This document shows, in pieces, positions 21,354 to 31,473 of a stretch of DNA of 64,000 nt. Under the pieces are notes generated by a model. That model was not told the DNA's origin. It was given only the letters and a program-made list of their open reading frames with translations, and did not search any database. The position numbers and the translations under genes were made by a program. Positions within the stretch are counted from its first letter, which is position 1; each line of letters opens with the position of its first letter. The stretch is from Smallanthus sonchifolius. Its lineage: Eukaryota; Streptophyta; Magnoliopsida; Asterales; Asteraceae. The DNA lies in NCBI GenBank assembly GCA_023525975.1, contig CM042018.1, positions 103,656,001-103,720,000 of the forward strand, written 5' to 3'.

Positions 21354-23143
21354 ATGACTTCCTTTTATCGTTCATGGAGCTTTTGCTGCTTCTTTAGCAT
21401 TGTCACACTCATCTTCTCATGCGTCGTAAAGCCTAGTGGAGCTGTCTACCATGGCTACGTTCCGAGCCCATGGACCCTAGCCCACGCCACATTTTATGGC
21501 GATGAATCTGCATCTGCAACCATGGGTATGTTATACGTGTAACATAGTCTAATTATCATGTTCTTAATGTAGGTTTTCTATTTCGTGAATGCTTGAATAT
21601 CTCTTTTAATCGTGTTAGATACTTTCATATTAAAATATTTCATTAGTACACACAAAAATTTCGGATAAGACTAGAAATTGTCAAAAACGAGTATGGAAAT
21701 CTTGTTATGAAAATGTACCATGATGTATAAAGCAGACAAATTAAGTTCTTTATACAGGGGTCCAAGAGTCACATTAAATCTTTGCAACTCTAGATGAAAA
21801 GGGGTGACAATTGACGGTTATAACTGATCATAACTGCTACAGTTACATTAGTTGAAACTTCAATAAAAATCATCATCGATAGTAACTTAGTTATTACTGA
21901 ACAATGAATATCATTAGTAAAAAAAGTTACTACCGATTATCAATAGTAACAAAGTTACTATAGATCGTTTAGTTTCTATAGAAGTACAAAGTTACTACTG
22001 ACGCTTCAGTTGCTACCGATGATCGGTTATTACTGAAGGCCCTTTCTACTGATGATCAATTGTAAACTATTATTGTTCCATCAGTTCTTTTGATTATCGA
22101 TTTCAAGCAACTTTTCACCATCCTTTTAGACCCCATCGGGGGCAACCCCCAACCCCACTAGGGCGGTGGCGCTTGGAACCCCATGGTCACTAGGGGGCCC
22201 CTTGAATCACCGGGTTCAAGGTAATTGAAATGAGCATAGTCTTGTACATGTTTGCACTCCACACCTGTTAACTTAGAACAATATTTATACTTATTTCTCT
22301 TTGGTCTTTAATGAATCCAACCAAACATGAATGACCCTGATGCTACTAAAATCACCGACATTTAATTTGGAGCGTAATTAAATAACAATATTCTTGAATA
22401 AATGTTTCAGGAGGTGCTTGTGGATATGGAAACTTGATTACCAACGGATACGGAACCGATACGGCTGCACTGAGCTCAACAATCTTTAGCGACGGGTACG
22501 CGTGTGGTCAGTGTTACCAGATACGGTGTGTCCAGTCTCCATGGTGCTACACGGGTTACACAACAATTACTGCCACCAACCTCTGCCCACCCAACTGGTC
22601 TCAAGATTCAAACAATGGCGGATGGTGCAACCCTCCCCGAACCCATTTTGACATGTCTAAGCCCGCGTTCATGAAAATTGCTCAATGGAAAGCCGGCATC
22701 GTCCCAGTCATGTACCGCAGGTGCATATCTATTTCTTTAGTAAAAAACATCAGTTTTTCCACAAGGTGTAGCCTATTTGATAGTGGCTAACTAACTGCTT
22801 CTAATTAATTTTTGGGTATTTTAGGGTTCCATGCAATGGCATAAGGAAAGGTGGGATCAGATTTTCTTTTCAGGGAAATGGGTACTGGTTATTGGTGTAT
22901 GTGATGAATGTTGCTGGTGCTGGTGACATCCATCAGATGTGGGTCAAAGGGACCAAGACCGGTTGGATCAGCATGAGCCATAACTGGGGTGCTTCTTACC
23001 AAGCTTTCGCGACTCTTCAGGGTCAAGCCCTCTCCTTCAGGCTAACTTCATACACCACAAAACAGACCATTACAGCTTACAATGTAGCCCCTGCAAACTG
23101 GAACTTAGGGTTGACTTACCAAGCCAATGTCAACTTCCATTGA
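21354..23143 (+). CDS. EXPA: Alpha-expansin, three exons, 266 aa
   Basis: Exons 21354-21525, 22411-22720 and 22825-23143 (801 nt, GT-AG introns of 885 and 104 nt). Expansins are secreted wall proteins that loosen cellulose-hemicellulose contacts during growth without clear hydrolysis. Residues 1-30 are a hydrophobic signal peptide (SFCCFFSIVTLIFS). The EG45-like domain follows, with HATFYGDESASATMGGACGYG, Cys pairs, CPPNW, GGWCNPP and the HFD motif (THFDMSKP). The C-terminal binding domain holds the aromatic residues in GYWLLVYVMN, KGTKTGWISMSHNWG and APANWNLG, ending VNFH. Length fits the usual 250-270 aa. The reading is open throughout, unlike copy 1 about 5 kb upstream. ATG 21354 is chosen because it opens the signal peptide and matches copy 1. 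The exact EXPA subgroup was not determined. Confidence 0.93.
21526..22410. other. Enlarged first intron of the expansin gene
   Basis: 885 bp against 91 bp in the pseudogene copy, so about 800 bp was inserted here or lost there. It contains many GTTACTA/TAGTAAC-type short inverted words (21820-22060) and a GC-rich block CCCCATCGGGGGCAACCCCC near 22130. No TIRs or target duplication could be fixed. Confidence 0.55.
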
Positions 23144-23972
23144 TCCATCTATATATGCTTTTCAAGTTTTCAAGTCTGGAAGTTTTCTATTCGTATAGCT
23201 GATGATTTTATCAATCATCACTTCAGTTTATACCCTATATTTTAAATGGGTTTTAAGTTATTTTCTTATGATATCTGTGTGGTCTTGCTACATAGATATG
23301 TACATTTTCATTTGTAATTCTTCCTCTAGTGGAGTTGGTATTGTCTCCATCCGTCCCATTAGATTTTAAAAAAATTTAATGGGTAAGTGATGAATAATAA
23401 AACTTTGCTTTAATATCTGGTGAGTATCACATGAGTATTTTAATTATAATTAATTTTTACACTTATTTTTTCCTCTTATAACTTTTAAATTTTGTGTTTT
23501 TGTACACTCTGAATGTATGAGTGCAAAATGTTTATTTTTATCTACGTTTCGATATAAATTTTATCCAGAACCGAGCAGGCCTACATTTCGACTTAAATTT
23601 TATTTTAAACCGAGTCATGTCAAATTCTCTTTAAGTGCTTAACCACATCAATGTCATTGTCGCAGCGTGCTTATGAATAGAGAAAATATTATTTTTTTAT
23701 TAAAACACAAATCTACATTCGAGTCAAGTATAATGTATTTTTAATTTTTCTCCACAACAACGCAATGTTTTTTGAATTCTGAAAATATTGTTGCGACGTG
23801 CTTAATTACTAACACACGCGCAGGTTTATGCTTAATAGTTTGAAATATTTTTTAAAAATCCTTGAAACTAGCTTCAACTTATTATTGTATTCACCTGCTA
23901 TATGAGCTCATAAGTCATTAAGATAAGCCTTATCATGTTAAATATTAATCTAGACTTATATGTAGGTTATTT
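23144..23972. other. 3' flank of the expansin gene
   Basis: The 3'-UTR probably extends a few hundred bases (poly(A)-signal-like AATAAA at about 23397). The remainder is AT-rich with no recognisable element. Confidence 0.45.
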
Positions 23973-23985
23973 ATTACTATTATTA

Positions 23986-24028
<43 letters not shown>
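23973..24028. repeat. (TTA)n microsatellite
   Basis: About 18 near-perfect ATT/TTA units ending exactly at the TG that opens the next LTR. Confidence 0.9.
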
Positions 24029-24029
<1 letters not shown>

Positions 24030-24326
24030 GTCATGGTTGTTAATTACAGTTAAGTTAGTTATGGGTCATAATACAACCGTCACTTTGAAAGGGTGTAATG
24101 GTTAGCTATGTAATTCTTAGTTATAATGAGATCAAAGTGTGTTGTACTTGTATTATCAATAAAACAGAAACTACTCTATTTTTTTCAAATACGCGTTCGA
24201 TAATCCCAATTGTTGATCGGTTCCAAAACACTTCCTGCAATATTTCCTCAAAGGCTGCCAAACTCTATTTCCAATTACAAAACTAAGATCAATTTCATTT
24301 ATTTGTTCAACAATGATTTTTCAACA
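24029..24326 (+). repeat. LTR-like sequence of remnant G
   Basis: It begins TGTCATGGTTGTTAATT and ends TTTTTCAACA, followed by AAGTGGTATCATAGCC, a degenerate initiator-Met primer site. The size (about 300 bp) and the CAACA end fit a copia-type LTR. No partner LTR was found in the window. Confidence 0.5.
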
Positions 24327-24961
24327 AAGTGGTATCATAGCCATATAATTCGAGACCAAGATCAGAAGAAAACAAATATAACCAAAAGAAGATCCCGGTT
24401 ACAAGAAAGACAAATCAAACCAGAAACAGAAATGACTTCTTCGATGTGGACAAAATAAAAAAGATTAGCCATATCATTCTGAAAGTTCTGATTAGAAGCC
24501 AACAAAGACAAGACCGCAATCAAAGATCACAAACATGATACTTCAGAAGAAAGAAAGACAAGACAAAAAGGAAAATAGAAAATGAAGAGTATGAGGAGTG
24601 CACAAATTGCTGAGACAATGAAAAATCACAGAAGTTAGAGACCACTTTCAAAATCCAATGCCATTATTGTCAAGACTTTGCCCATATAATAGAACATTGC
24701 AGAAGAAAAATGAAATAAAAGCATAGAGATCGAAATATCGAATGTTGCATCAAGTGATTATGAAGAAAGAATCATACAGAAAAGAAAAGACACAAAAAAA
24801 AGGAGGAACAAAAGATCAAAACTTTCAAACACACATCCTCCCATAGTGGGATGCATATTACAAAAAGTATGATTCGAGTAGATCAACAGATGAAGTAGAT
24901 AAAAAACGGTGGGATACATACCAACCCGATGAGAAAAACAAATCAGATGAGTATTATTCTG
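24327..24961 (+). pseudogene. Remnant G internal region, zinc-knuckle fragment
   Basis: A- and K-codon-rich sequence with many stops. One clear landmark is CHYCQDFAHIIEHC at 24659-24700, a CX2CX4HX4C knuckle as in retroelement nucleocapsids. The same sequence resumes after the inserted element at 27144 (TTCTG duplication at 24957-24961 and 27144-27148). The family is not identified. Confidence 0.5.
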
Positions 24962-25001
24962 TGTTGGGTTAATCTTGACTTTTGGTTTTTATTATTTGGT
25001 T

Positions 25002-25600
25002 ATTCCTAAAATAAACATTTTACGAGTCTTTTTCCGCAAAATAAACATTGAATTTTCAACTTCGACAAAATAAACATGCAAAAATCGCCGGATTATTCAC
25101 TAAATCCAGCGAAATCGCCGATTTACGTGTACGTGTAATTTTTTTCCCTTTTCGCCGGATTATTTTGAAATTAGAATGAAAACGCCGGATTATTTTGAAA
25201 TTAGAACAAAACGCCGGATTATTTAGAAATTAGAACGAAACGCCGGATACTTTAGAAATTAGAACGAAACGCCGGATCATTTAGAAATTAGAACGAAACG
25301 CCGGATTATTTAGAAATTAGAATGAACACGCCGGATTATTTTAAAGTTAGAACGAAACGTCGGATTTTTTTAAAATTAGAACAAAACGTCCGATTATTTT
25401 AAAATTAGAATGAAAACGCCGGTTTATTTTAAAAATAGAACCAAAAAATACGCGTGTAAGTTTTTGGTGAATACACGTAAGTTGACGATTTCGCCGGATT
25501 TAGTGAATAATCTGGGATTTTGACATGTTTATTTTGTAGAAGTTGAAAATTCAATGTTTATTTTCAGGAAAAACATTTGTAAAATGTTCATTTTGGGAAT
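25002..25600. mobile_element. Foldback MITE with long TIRs inserted in the left LTR
   Basis: The left end ATTCCTAAAATAAACATTTT matches the inverted right end ATTCCCAAAATGAACATTTT. The similarity continues for about 130-150 bp on each side (ATTGAATTTTCAACTT and ATTCACTAAATCC(A/G)GCGAAATCG appear in both arms). The centre is a minisatellite. The right LTR at 26774 lacks all of this, which fixes the insertion. The target duplication is unclear. Confidence 0.8.
25153..25440. repeat. CGCCGGATTATTT minisatellite, units of about 28-30 bp
   Basis: Nine or ten units of CGCCGGATTATTTTGAAATT plus AGAAYRAAA with small changes. Each has a CGCCGG core, so CpG sites recur at near-regular spacing in otherwise AT-rich DNA. 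Confidence 0.85.
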
Positions 25601-25610
25601 TTTCCCTTTT

Positions 25611-25990
25611 ATTAATTAGTCTTTTAGTATTTGCTTTTTATTTGGTGAATTAAATAAATGGTAGAAGGTCATGGGTGGACCGAGTTCAAAGGAGGAAAAG
25701 AGCGTTGGAGAGTGTAGCTTACATTTAGGAGAACGTGGGGTAGATTTGTTATTTTTCCTGTTGGTAATTTCAAGACCATGTAGGCTATATAAAGCATACA
25801 TCATTCAATAAACTCAGAGCTATGTATAGCCTACATGGTCTTGAAATAACCGGCAGGAAAATAACAAATTTACCCCACGTTCTCCTAAATGTAAGCTACA
25901 CTCTCCAACGTTCTTTTCCTCCTTTGAACTCGGTCCACCCATGACCTTCTACCATTTATTTAATTCACCAAATAAAAAGCAAATACTAAA
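25611..25990. repeat. Inverted duplication of the LTR, arms of about 165 bp
   Basis: LTR sequence from 25626 to about 25787 (AGTATTTGC...ACCATGTAGGC) is followed after about 40 bp by its reverse complement (about 25827-25990, GCCTACATGGT...GCAAATACT). The arms are nearly perfect. Transcription would give a long hairpin RNA. The inverted arm replaces the LTR 3' end, the PBS and the start of gag. Confidence 0.85.
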
Positions 25991-26742
25991 GAAGAGGTTG
26001 GGATGCTATAATTGAAGACGAGGTTGATGAGAAGAAAAATTATACCACTAAAGGTATAATTTATCAAACCCTATGAGAGAATGTTCTTTTGCAGGTTGCT
26101 AAACACGGGAATATGAAAGATATTTGGGAATCAATTCGGGTTCGGTATCTAGGAGCCGAACGGGTGCAAAAGGCAAGGTTGCAAACTTTAAGAAACGAAT
26201 TGGAGATGCTAAAGATAAAAGACAATGAGTCAATCAATGACTTTTCAGGTAAGATAAGTAGTATTGTTGCTAAATTCAAAAGTCTTGGTTCAAGTCTTGA
26301 AGAGGAGGTGATTGTAAGAAAGTTTCTCAATTCAATTCTAAAGAAGTACTTACCAATTGTAGCTCCCATTGAACAGTATTCGGACCTTGCAAGTATGCCA
26401 TTTGAAGAAACGGTTGGAAGAATAAAAGCTTATGAAGAAAGGCTTCAAATTCTTGAAGTAAAGGATGTAGAACAAGGACAACTCTTGATGGCCAATGAAC
26501 AAAAGTATGGTGAACAAAAGTATAGTGAAAGTACTGGACGAGGAAGAGGCCGTGGGAGGAACTATGAAAGAGGTGGGAGAGGTCGAGGTAAAGGATCGGG
26601 TCGAGGTGACAAAAGTGGAATTCGATGCTTTGATTGTGGAACTTTTGGGCTTTACAAAGAAGCCAGCTATGAGTGCACAAAGTGGAACGACAAATACAAA
26701 GAAGCCAACTTGATCCAAGAGGAAAAACCGACATTGCTTTGA
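25991..26742 (+). pseudogene. Copia-type gag (UBN2 domain), broken
   Basis: The reading enters mid-protein (GWDAIIEDEVDEKKNYTTKG), meets a TGA at about 26073, then runs open from 26089. Family landmarks are IRVRYLGAERVQKARLQTLR, ESINDFSGKISSIVAKFKSL, VRKFLNSI and FEETVGRIKAYEERL. An RG-rich stretch (GRGRGRGRNYERGGRGRGKG) follows, then a zinc-knuckle relic CFDCGTFGLYKEASYEC whose spacing is wrong and whose His is replaced. In intact relatives gag packages element RNA. The 5' codons are missing because of the inverted LTR arm. Confidence 0.8.
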
Positions 26743-26773
26743 TGAAGAAACGGGTCAAGATTAAGGGGGTGAA

Positions 26774-27143
26774 TGTTGGGTTTTAATCTTGACTTTTGGT
26801 TTTTATTATTTGGTTTTTATTAATTAGTATTTTTAGTATTTGCTTTTAATTTGGTTAATTAAATAAATGGTAGAAGGTCATGGGTGGACCGAGTTCAAAG
26901 GAGGAAAAGAACGTTAGGGAGTGTAGCTTACATTTAGGAGAACGTGGGGTAAATCTGTTATTTTTCTGTTGGTTATTTCAAGACCATGTATATATAGCCC
27001 TATGAGTTTATTGAATGATGTATGCTTTATCCCTTTACAAAAGTCTCGATCATCTCTCTCTGTATATTTCTGTTCATCCTAAAACACAAACCTAGAAACA
27101 AACCTCACTTTCATAATTGAGTAAGAGGGACCTAGTACCAACA
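26774..27143 (+). repeat. Right LTR of the gag-only element
   Basis: 370 bp, TG...CA, preceded by a purine tract and followed by TTCTG. It is used here as the reference to recognise the MITE and the inversion in the left LTR. Confidence 0.9.
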
Positions 27144-27194
27144 TTCTGATGACGAAAATTTACAGAAACTAATCTTGGGTAGAAGTTTGGATCG

Positions 27195-28094
27195 ATGCTA
27201 ATTTCAAACAATCATTTGGATCAAAAACTAAATGGAAAAGGGCTGGAAACTGAAGAGCGTGAATTTTATACCCTTAAGCCTACATCAACTGACTATAAGC
27301 ATACGATATACAATAAATATACCAAGGAAGGTGAAGATGATGATAACATAAATCTGACCCAAAGTGGTTTCTACGATGATACAGTTAATAGGCCTCACAA
27401 AAAGGAAATATACAATCAACACCATGGTTTTGACCCGAAGATGGGTTCGTCTGCAAAGAAGCCATGGAACAGAAATTCAAAGCATCACCATAGGATTGAA
27501 AGTGTTGTGGACCGTTTAAAGCTTTTAGAAGAAATTCATACTTACGGAGATACCATCAAATGTGGTAATATGGATAAAAGATTTGAGAAAGTTTTAAACC
27601 AAGTTGTTAATTTCTTGGTTTCTAAAATATTATTGCAAGATTGGAGATTATAGGTATGTTCAACCAAGACTTGAAGATGGTGAACCGGTCAACTTATTGA
27701 AGCAATATTTGCATGTGAGAATAAAATGTGGATACAAGAGTGTATCAAGAAATGAAATATAGAATTTAGTAGCTAAAGACTAAAGAGTTAGGCTACAAAT
27801 TGAGGAAAACACATTTGAGGTTAATTTATGTGAAATATCTTTTAAGTATTGGAATGATTTTACAGAACCATGAAGATTAAAGATTTAATATATGGATCTA
27901 CAAGTCCAAAGGACTTGGTAAAAAAAGATTACAAAAATATTGAAGATACATGTTGGGACTCTCAGATTAGTCCATATGACGACAAAAGAAAACCGAGCAC
28001 TCCCTCCAAATTTTATGATGAAGACTCGAGTGAAGATGGAATAAGAATCAAGTCTAGCTTAGGAGGTTCATTTCAGAACAAGGAAATTCTATGA
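27195..28094 (+). pseudogene. Remnant G downstream ORF, unidentified
   Basis: An open frame at 27195-27653 (152 codons; includes YNQHHGFDPKMGSSAKKPWN and RLKLLEEIHTYGDTIKCGN) is followed after a stop by same-style sequence with further stops (PRLEDGEPVNLLKQYLHVRI, VRLQIEENTFEVNLCEISF) and a final frame 27870-28094. Codon use and context say it continues the element cut at 24961. I do not recognise the protein: it has no RT, integrase or protease motif. It could belong to a retroelement or an old virus-derived insertion; I cannot decide. Confidence 0.4.
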
Positions 28095-28660
28095 GAACAG
28101 AGGGAACAAACCCAAATTGTTAAAAAAATTTATCCATGGTAAAAAAATTTAAAATTTTATACTTCTTACATACAAATATGTATGTGTACGTACATAAAAA
28201 ACCATTAAACTAGTTTTTTCATATGTTTTTATATATTTAAAAATTTTCTAGACAGGTGTAGGTTATGTGTAGGTAAAAAAACATACACATTAATTACACA
28301 TGTGTATATATGTATATAAACGAAATTTGTTCATATTTTTTTATTTGAATTTCATGAAAAACAAATAAACATTACATTTATATCATTTTCTTATATTTTA
28401 AAACTTTTTAAGATTGAAAAGGTGAATGATTCGTTTTGTTCTGCGTGTTCTCGCAATATTTAGTGTTCTAAATTGAATCCTCCCTTATATATGTGTCACG
28501 TATATGTAACATTATGTGGTAGGTATATGTAAAAATTCTCATTTTCGTATTTATCTGTCAGTTGAACTAAAGTTATGCCTACCACATCCCACATAATGGT
28601 GGGATGCATATTACCAAAAGTGAAACCCTCCCCTACTTATTATGTGGTAGGTATATGTAA
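28095..28660. other. AT-rich intergenic DNA
   Basis: No gene. The words GTGGTAGGTATATGTAA appear at about 28517 and 28645, and CCACATCCCACATAATGG near 28580 resembles 24838-24855; probably remnant-G debris. Confidence 0.4.
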
Positions 28661-28968
28661 GGGTGGAGTGGGGGGGGGGGGGGGTGGAGCTCGGTTCGAG
28701 CTCGGGTTGGGACGGCTTCTCGGCAACACCGTCGCAACAGTCACGACTTCATGGGTTCACTTGCATCGGGTTCACGAACCCGTGGATGAAGCTCTGTGTG
28801 GAAGGTTTGGGTTGTGAGGTGACAATACATGGTTGGTTGGTTCAAGGAGTTCATTTGGGAACACCGTCGCAACCTATTCAGGTACTTTAGGATTTATTCG
28901 GGTAATATGAGGTGGCACAATATAATTGGTTGGTTCAAGGGTTTGAAGGGGTTCCACCCCCTCCACCC
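28661..28968. mobile_element. Tourist-like (PIF/Harbinger) MITE, 308 bp
   Basis: The ends GGGTGGAGTGGGG and (inverted) GGGTGGAGGGGGT are flanked by TAA on both sides (28658-28660 and 28969-28971). A 3-bp TAA/TTA duplication is the PIF/Harbinger hallmark. Just inside the left end is a run of 15 G (28670-28684). The open frames inside are not credible genes. Confidence 0.75.
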
Positions 28969-29300
28969 TAAGACTTCTCATAATTTATAAATTAGTTTTT
29001 CACAAAATTTTCAAATTTAAGATCTTAACACCTTGAACTAAAGTTTATTGAATGATCAAGCTAGCTTCAAAAAGCTGATTGTGATTTGACATGGGTTCCT
29101 TTTTATACATCATGTAACAAAAATTTGCACTACTACTTTTGCCCCATTGGTGCTCATGAAGATGGAATTGTTGATCTAACAAAAACAACAAACTGGAACA
29201 AGATTGAAAGTATATATAATTAATTTATAATGGTATTTCGAGATCAATAATATTACAATAAAGAATATTTGGATACCATACAAACGAAGAATTTTTTCTA

Positions 29301-29662
29301 GGTCATAGGTAGTTTACAAAACAACCTTGGTTTATAAGTGATTTCTGAAACCATTTTTGTTTCTAAGTAATCTGCTACCACAACTAGTGGATGTGAGTAA
29401 TCATATCCCACCACTAGCGGATGTGAACAGGAACAACGTGCCACATGGGATGAGCCACATTGACCGGCGGATGTGGACTTTGTACAAGAGGCTAGGGTTT
29501 TACGTGGGGTGGTAGATGTGAATAGCACAAAAGTTTTGTATTTCTTGTCACATCACACCACATCCGCTATTTCAACTAGCTAGCGGATCACCTAGAAACA
29601 AAAATGGTTTCAAAAATCACCTATAAACCGTATATGTTTATTTTTGTAAACCACATATGACC
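29301..29662. mobile_element. Long-TIR MITE next to the DUF1191 gene
   Basis: The left GGTCATAGGTAGTTTACAAA pairs with the inverted right GGTCATATGTGGTTTACAAA. Similarity extends about 75 bp inward (ACCATTTTTGTTTCTARGT in both arms). The interior repeats CATCCGCT/AGCGGATG words. The right end lies 30 bp beyond the stop codon of the DUF1191 gene, inside its likely 3'-UTR. A Mutator-like origin is possible, but no clean 9-bp duplication is seen. Confidence 0.7.
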
Positions 29663-29692
29663 AAAAAAAGTTCTACAAACAAACAACTAAAC

Positions 29693-30595
29693 TCACTGAG
29701 GTTGATGAACATTATGAGCTCGAATCACATGTCCAGCCATGGAAACTTGAAGTGCTTCCTCTTCATAAGCCCTTCTTTCCAACTCCTCCAGTCTTGCTTT
29801 ATTCATCACTTTCACAAACATGGCAACCAGCAACAACCCGAAGAGGAAAGCGCCAATAGCCGCCCCAAATGAGGTTCCAACCACCACCTTCCACCGCTTT
29901 ATCTTCGTCCTCTCCGGCAACGTCAACGGTGACTGACTGACCAACTGTACCACCAATCCGAAATGGCCATGGCTCGTGGTGGCGCAAATGTTGGGTGCAA
30001 CCTCTTTTTGGAGTGTCACCTTACCATCATCACCAAATGTTGCACACATTTGTATCTTACCATGCAAAGTGCTATTCTTTTGAATGGTGTAGTTACTAAA
30101 ATCTATCTTTATTCCATTTACTTTTGGGGACTGAATTTTAACCTCTAATTCTTTTGAATCACTGTCAGCATTATAAGCTAGTAATCCTAACACAGGAGAC
30201 ACAAGTTGATAACCTACTAATTGGTTGTAATTATCATAGTAAATATTTGACCAATTGTTTCCAAGATTTTGTGTTACAACAAGGACTCTACCTACATATG
30301 GATGAACATCCACACCAACTCCCAAGTGAAATTCTTGAATATTTGCACCATACCTCTTGAGGCTTCCGCTACGATACATTACAGTGCTAACATTGATCCC
30401 TGTAAAACTTGATGGCAAATGGACGTTATGCGAAATGCCAGTTTTGAAGTTCTTGAAGGACTTGAAGGTGCAGTTTTGGATCGCGAGGTCAAGGAGTCGT
30501 GTGGGCATGATGCCATGAGCTTGGATGACAGATTTTGTGGGCATTGCCAAGAAAACAAGAAGAACCCAAGTGAGAGAAAGATGGTTAGAGTCCAT
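29693..30595 (-). CDS. DUF1191 family membrane protein, 300 aa
   Basis: A single open exon. The start at 30595 gives a signal peptide (MDSNHLSLTWVLLVFLAMPT), then the conserved plant DUF1191 ectodomain: LLDLAIQNCTFKSFKNFKTG, LPSSFTGINVSTVMYRSGSLKRYG, VGRVLVVTQNLGNNWSNIYY, NQLVGYQLVSPVLGLLAYNA. A single transmembrane segment lies at about residues 237-260 (VGTSFGAAIGAFLFGLLLVA), followed by a charged cytosolic tail (ARLEELERRAYEEEALQV). The protein is thus predicted type I, at the plasma membrane or in the secretory path. The function of the family is not established. Length agrees with relatives. The gene has its own TATA box and a MITE just past its 3' end. Confidence 0.88.
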   Translation of the reverse strand: MDSNHLSLTWVLLVFLAMPTKSVIQAHGIMPTRLLDLAIQNCTFKSFKNFKTGISHNVHLPSSFTGINVSTVMYRSGSLKRYGANIQEFHLGVGVDVHPYVGRVLVVTQNLGNNWSNIYYDNYNQLVGYQLVSPVLGLLAYNADSDSKELEVKIQSPKVNGIKIDFSNYTIQKNSTLHGKIQMCATFGDDGKVTLQKEVAPNICATTSHGHFGLVVQLVSQSPLTLPERTKIKRWKVVVGTSFGAAIGAFLFGLLLVAMFVKVMNKARLEELERRAYEEEALQVSMAGHVIRAHNVHQPQ

Positions 30596-30699
30596 TAGTT
30601 TGAGGACTTGAATGTGTTTGGTTGCAGATTTGCATATCTTGCCAAGATCTTGCTTTCTGTTAAGTTGGAAAGGAAAAAAGTAGGGTTTGTTTATGGAGG

Positions 30700-30707
30700 T
30701 TTTATAG
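30700..30707 (-). promoter_or_regulatory. TATA box of the DUF1191 gene
   Basis: On the minus strand CACTATAAAACCTCC, about 105 bp upstream of the ATG at 30595; expected start site near 30670. Confidence 0.65.
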
Positions 30708-30739
30708 TGAGAAAAGTTGTAAAGAGAGTTTGAAGATGA

Positions 30740-31473
30740 TGATATAGTGTTGATCGGAGTTGTAATATTGAGAACTGTTTCTCAAAAGGCCTAACATCTC
30801 ATTTGAAATTTTCAGGGTTTATTAATTATCATAATCCTTTTAACCTAAGGTCTTGATTTCACAATGGGTGTTTACAGTCCCGGTTTTGACGATTTTTAAA
30901 CTAAACTGTGAATCAAATATATAAGTAGTTAGTAACTAATAATTTGAACCATTATAAACTGAAATAAACATTTGAAAGTTATAACCGAACTAAACCAAAT
31001 CGTTACTAACAGTTTGACTTGGTTTACTTTCATGATTTATGCGTATAGAGCTTTTATAATTAAGAAAATTACATAAAATACGACAGTTAAAACTTAAAAG
31101 ACCGAATCCCTACATTTGGTTTTTAAGCAAAACTCAATTATATGTATTTAAATAACTAAAGACCCAATTAAAATATAGAAATTTACATAACCCAAAATCC
31201 TATGATCCGGTTTGGTTTTTCCAACTACAAGTATAAATCGTAAACCAAGCCGTCCGGTTCAGCTTGAAAATTGTTACCGAAAAAAAAAATTAAATAACGA
31301 CAGGGCGTGAAACCAAACCAATAACAAGTTTATACGGTTTTAAACCAGAATATAAAAACAGGTATTCCCAAATAAGTTATCACTTGAGGTTGTAGAAATG
31401 ATGTGTCGCCATAACTTGAGTTGATTTCAAAATTTAAAATTGTTAAACTTCATATTTTCAGTTTTATTACAAA
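30740..31473. other. Upstream intergenic DNA of the DUF1191 gene
   Basis: Rich in CGGTTT/AAACCG words (31130-31350), otherwise AT-rich. No gene or defined element. Confidence 0.45.

Larger units (their letters stand above)
24962..27143 (+). mobile_element. Gag-only copia-type non-autonomous retrotransposon (TR-GAG-like)
   Basis: LTRs start TGTTGGGTT and end ACCAACA; the element is flanked by the 5-bp duplication TTCTG. The right LTR is complete (26774-27143, 370 bp). The left one is interrupted by a foldback MITE, truncated, and joined to an inverted copy of itself. Between the LTRs there is only a gag-like frame (UBN2 type) and a PPT (TTAAGGGGGTGAA, 26761-26773); no protease, integrase or RT. 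Elements with terminal repeats and gag alone are known as TR-GAG and rely on other elements. This copy also lacks its PBS, lost with the left LTR 3' end. Confidence 0.85.

Noticed and set aside
28575..28890. ORFs through the poly-G region
   Set aside because: Poly-Gly from a G-run inside a MITE; no evidence of a gene.
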